This document shows positions 61,442 through 64,000 of a DNA stretch of 64,000 nt, in pieces. The position numbers and the translations under genes are program-made. The notes below the pieces were generated by a model, which made no database searches, was not told the DNA's origin, and saw nothing but the letters and a program-made list of their open reading frames with translations. The stretch covers positions 139,724 through 203,723 of the forward strand of contig NZ_JBBIAB010000003.1 in assembly GCF_039634785.1 (NCBI RefSeq). Direction: 5' to 3'. Source of the stretch: Tistrella mobilis (GTDB taxonomy: Bacteria; Pseudomonadota; Alphaproteobacteria; Tistrellales; Tistrellaceae). Numbering within the stretch: position 1 is the first letter of the stretch; every line of letters starts with the position of its first letter.

Positions 61442-62170
61442 ATGACCATGATCCACGGCAGCCGGTCCGACGCCGCCATCACCCCGATCCTGCCGCTGGA
61501 CGGGCGGTACGATCTTTACGGCCCCGTGCACAAGGGGCTGCGGCGGGCCGGCATGGCCCTGCTCGACCGGCTGGGCCGGGCGGATTTCGCCAGCCCGGCC
61601 GCGACCACCGGCCTGCTGACCGAGCTGCGTGACTATCTGCGGCTCGCCACCGCCCATATCGCCCATGAAAGCGACACCATCCATCGGGCGCTGGAGGCCC
61701 GCACAGGGCCTGCGACCGAAGAGCTGGACCGCCAGCATGCCGATCATCACCGCTCGATCGCCGGGCTGATCGCGCGGATCACCGCGCTGACCGACGACTT
61801 CTCCGGGACCCGCGAAGAGGCCGGCCGTGCGCTCTATCTGGCCTTCGCGGCCCATCTGGCCCGGGATTTCGCCCATATGCACGAGGAAGAGACGGTGACC
61901 ACGCCCCTGCTTCAGGCCGTGTTCAGCGATGCCGAACTGGCCGCGATCGAGATGGAGATCGTGAGCACGCTGTCGCCCGAGATGAACCTGGCCTTCATGC
62001 GGCTGATCATCCCGGCGCTGTCGCCGGCCGAGCGGGTGCGGCTGCTGGGCGGCGTGCGCGCCACGGCACCGACCGAGGTGTTCCGGCTGCTGATGGACGA
62101 GGTCGCCCGGCCGCTGCTGCCGCCGGCCGATTTCGCCGACCTTGCCCTCAGGCTGCAGATCGCGGCCTGA
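61442..62170 (+). CDS. Hemerythrin-like domain protein
   Basis: The 242-residue helical protein has His/Glu ligands spaced as in hemerythrin-like domains: RYDLYGPVHKGLR, TAHIAHESDTIH, LDRQHADHHRSI and DFAHMHEEET. These domains bind a diiron centre and sense or carry oxygen, nitric oxide or iron. GAGGAGGACGCCTG precedes the ATG at 61442. It is divergent from the PPOX-GAF pair, which supports a shared redox or gas-response function. The C-terminal part (ALSPAERVRLLGGVRATAP) is typical of the longer bacterial group. Confidence 0.82.
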   Translation: MTMIHGSRSDAAITPILPLDGRYDLYGPVHKGLRRAGMALLDRLGRADFASPAATTGLLTELRDYLRLATAHIAHESDTIHRALEARTGPATEELDRQHADHHRSIAGLIARITALTDDFSGTREEAGRALYLAFAAHLARDFAHMHEEETVTTPLLQAVFSDAELAAIEMEIVSTLSPEMNLAFMRLIIPALSPAERVRLLGGVRATAPTEVFRLLMDEVARPLLPPADFADLALRLQIAA

Positions 62171-62180
62171 CAGGCGGCGC

Positions 62181-63239
62181 TCAGGGCGTGGCGCCGGTAC
62201 CCGCAAAGGCCGAGATCAGCATGGCCACCCGCGGATCCGGCCTGAGCCCCGGGGCGGTATAGGCGGCGATATTGCCCGCCCGGTCGGCCGGGGCCGGTTT
62301 CAGCACGTGGTTGAGCCCGGCCAGGATTTCGACCCGGGTATCTTTCGGGCGGCCCGCGGCCAGGCGGCGGGCATCGGCGGTGGTGACCTGAAGGTCGCGA
62401 TCGCCCTGCAGGATCAGCACCGGCCCGCCGAAACGCTCCATCACGGTCGCGGGGTCGATGCCCAGCCACGAGATCAGATAGGGCTGGACGGAAGGCCGGA
62501 ACAGCGGCGCCAGTTCCAGCGGCACATCGGCGACCTTCCGGCCGGCACCGAGATCGGCCAGGATCCGGTCGGCGGTGCGGCGCAGATCATCCGGCATCGG
62601 GGCCTGGGCCAGCTGGCGTTCCAGCGTGCGGATGGCGGGCTCCCCCGGGGTCGCGGCCAGCACGATGGCATCGGGTGCCTCGCGCCGTGCCGCCAGCAGG
62701 GCGATCAGCCCGCCTTCGCTGTGGCCGAGCACGATTACCGGCGCCCCATCGGCCAGCCTGCGCGCGGCACGGGTCCATTGGGCGGCGTCCGAGGCCAGCA
62801 GGTCGATGGTCATCAGCGCCTCGTCGGCAATCGCCGCCCGGCTGGCGCCGATGCCGCGCTTGTCGACCCGCAGGCTGGCGATGCCGCGCGCCGCCAGATC
62901 TTCCGCCAGCATGCGCAACAGATCGGTGCGCAGCCCCGGCTGGTTGCCGTCGCGATCGGTGGGGCCGGACCCCGCCAGCATCAGCACCACCGGCAGCACC
63001 GCATCGGCACCGGCGGCACAGGGAAAACCGAAACTGCCGACCAGATCGCCGGACGCGTCGACCGGTGCCGGCATCGGCGCCTTGATCGCGATCTGACGCT
63101 CACACAGGGCCGCGGCCGGCGTCGCCAGCTGCGCCTCGGCCCGGGACGGCGTCAGCAGGCCGGCCTGAAACGACACGACCGCGGCGAGCAGAGCCGCCGC
63201 GGTCGCAAAGCGTCCGGTTGTCCGGAAGCGGGCCGTCAT
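62181..63239 (-). CDS. Secreted alpha/beta hydrolase
   Basis: This 352-residue protein has a signal peptide (cut near SRAEAQ, about residue 37) and an alpha/beta hydrolase core: VLMLAGSGPTDRDGN (oxyanion), LRVDKRGIGAS, nucleophile in VLGHSEGG, acid in LQGDRDLQV, and His in LNHVLKPA. The GSGPTDRDGN motif is typical of the periplasmic dienelactone-hydrolase-like or esterase group. The start shares one base with the prfB stop (TGATG), so it is co-transcribed with prfB. The substrate is unknown. Confidence 0.85.
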   Translation of the reverse strand: MTARFRTTGRFATAAALLAAVVSFQAGLLTPSRAEAQLATPAAALCERQIAIKAPMPAPVDASGDLVGSFGFPCAAGADAVLPVVLMLAGSGPTDRDGNQPGLRTDLLRMLAEDLAARGIASLRVDKRGIGASRAAIADEALMTIDLLASDAAQWTRAARRLADGAPVIVLGHSEGGLIALLAARREAPDAIVLAATPGEPAIRTLERQLAQAPMPDDLRRTADRILADLGAGRKVADVPLELAPLFRPSVQPYLISWLGIDPATVMERFGGPVLILQGDRDLQVTTADARRLAAGRPKDTRVEILAGLNHVLKPAPADRAGNIAAYTAPGLRPDPRVAMLISAFAGTGATP

Positions 63240-64000
63240 CAGTCGAGATCGCCGACATCGCCGGAGGTGCCCTCGACCCTGGCCGACAGCGCCGCCTGCA
63301 TGAAGGCATCCAGATCGCCGTTCAGCACCGCCTGGGTGTTGCCGGTCTCCACCCCGGTGCGCAGATCCTTGACCATCTGGTAGGGGTGCAGCACGTAGGA
63401 GCGGATCTGGTGGCCCCAGCCGATATCGGTCTTGGCATCCGCCTCGGCCTGGGCCTTTTCTTCCCGCATCCTGAGTTCACGCTCGTAAAGGCGTGCCTTC
63501 AGCATGCCCATGGCGGTGGCGCGGTTCTTGTGCTGCGACCGGTCCTGCTGGCACTGCACCACGATGCCGGTGGGCACATGGGTGATGCGGATGGCGCTGT
63601 CCGTCCGGTTGACGTGCTGGCCACCGGCACCCGAGGCCCGGTAGGTATCGATGCGCAGATCCTTGTCCAGGATCTCGATGTCGATCGAGTCGTCGATCAC
63701 CGGATAGACATGGACGGCGGCGAAGCTGGTCTGGCGCCGGGCCTGGCTGTCGAAAGGCGAGATGCGCACCAGCCGGTGGACGCCGGTCTCGGTCTTCGCC
63801 CAGCCGAAGGCGTTCTGGCCCTTGATCAGCAGGGTGGCCGATTTGATGCCCGCCTCTTCGCCGTCGGTCTCTTCGACCAGTTCGGTCTTGTAGCCATGCG
63901 ATTCCGCCCAGCGTGTATACATGCGCAGCAGCATCAGCGCCCAGTCCTGGCTTTCGGTGCCACCGGCGCCGGCATGGACTTCAAGATAGCTGTCATTGCC
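63239..64000 (-). CDS. prfB: Peptide chain release factor 2, 5' part outside window
   Basis: Only the C-terminal 253 residues are inside the window. [11 protein letters not shown] marks the class I release-factor core start, and the catalytic GGQ appears in [20 protein letters not shown], which with the following DRSQHKNRA is standard for release factors. [23 protein letters not shown] completes the RF2 end. The programmed frameshift site of prfB would lie beyond the window edge. It recognises UGA and UAA stop codons. Confidence 0.95.
   Translation of the reverse strand, partial: GNDSYLEVHAGAGGTESQDWALMLLRMYTRWAESHGYKTELVEETDGEEAGIKSATLLIKGQNAFGWAKTETGVHRLVRISPFDSQARRQTSFAAVHVYPVIDDSIDIEILDKDLRIDTYRASGAGGQHVNRTDSAIRITHVPTGIVVQCQQDRSQHKNRATAMGMLKARLYERELRMREEKAQAEADAKTDIGWGHQIRSYVLHPYQMVKDLRTGVETGNTQAVLNGDLDAFMQAALSARVEGTSGDVGDLD

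Noticed and set aside
1-64000. tRNA genes, rRNA, CRISPR arrays, IS elements, integrases
   Set aside because: None were seen on reading both strands. The short tandem repeats found do not have CRISPR-like spacer organisation.

Overview
The window reads as chromosomal DNA of a high-G+C alphaproteobacterium. Nearly all reading frames have the GC-rich third positions of a roughly 70% G+C genome. An alphaproteobacterial set of genes supports the placement: two TRAP transporters, a PmtA-type phospholipid methyltransferase, anmK divergent from tyrS, an IscR that keeps a single cluster-loop cysteine, and a cluster of GANTC (CcrM-type) sites. A Rhodospirillales member such as Tistrella or a relative would fit, but that is inference. 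No tRNA, rRNA, integrase, IS element or CRISPR array was seen.

Layout. 1-3739: end of an amidohydrolase, then TRAP transporter dctPQM. 3740-8516: a lower-G+C exopolysaccharide insert (polysaccharide lyase, alg8, alg44) bounded on the right by a second, decayed copy of the dctM 3' end. 8701-14912: an ATP-grasp ligase with two tandem MFS exporters, two SDR oxidoreductases and a TetR regulator with a palindromic operator. 14971-21543: a gentisate catabolic operon (dioxygenase, fumarylpyruvate hydrolase, TRAP uptake, GST-type isomerase) with a divergent IclR regulator. 21556-25322: cysE-iscR and two cysteine desulfurases. 25520-26791: a hydrolase and a DUF5397/VapD pair. 26846-29680: Zn/Cd/Pb ATPase with a divergent MerR regulator. 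29814-34050: pmtA, an SDR-AnmK fusion and tyrS. 34127-38308: a small ORF, YceI, and a marR-MFS-HlyD efflux operon. 38316-46368: an AsmA/YhdP-like giant protein, glnE, bcp and a DUF455 protein.

46388-51551 looks like a small, unrecognised biosynthetic cluster: haem-oxygenase-like diiron protein, PPOX protein, fatty-acid desaturase, 2OG-Fe dioxygenase, GNAT and a ThiF-type E1 enzyme. Its divergent promoter region is AT-rich and carries seven GANTC sites within 132 bp. It is followed by argC, a second GNAT and a Phd antitoxin.

53905-59270 is the most exciting part. It is a compact, translationally coupled, visibly lower-G+C six-gene operon that begins directly after a truncated vapC. It encodes a PfkB-type kinase with a C-terminal Rossmann-like domain, a TIR domain fused to a tRNA-guanine-transglycosylase-like domain, an OGG2-type DNA glycosylase, a QueC-like deazaguanine synthase, a ThsB/DUF1863-type TIR-like protein starting Met-Gly-Gly-Gly, and a four-helix SLATT/DUF4231-type membrane protein. 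QueC, TGT and OGG are the hallmark accessory trio of type IV CBASS, but there is no CD-NTase here; two TIR-type proteins and a putative pore stand in its place. I propose a deazaguanine-linked TIR/SLATT anti-phage system.

The window ends with two PPOX-family proteins (one with a GAF domain), a hemerythrin-like protein, a secreted hydrolase and the 3' part of prfB.
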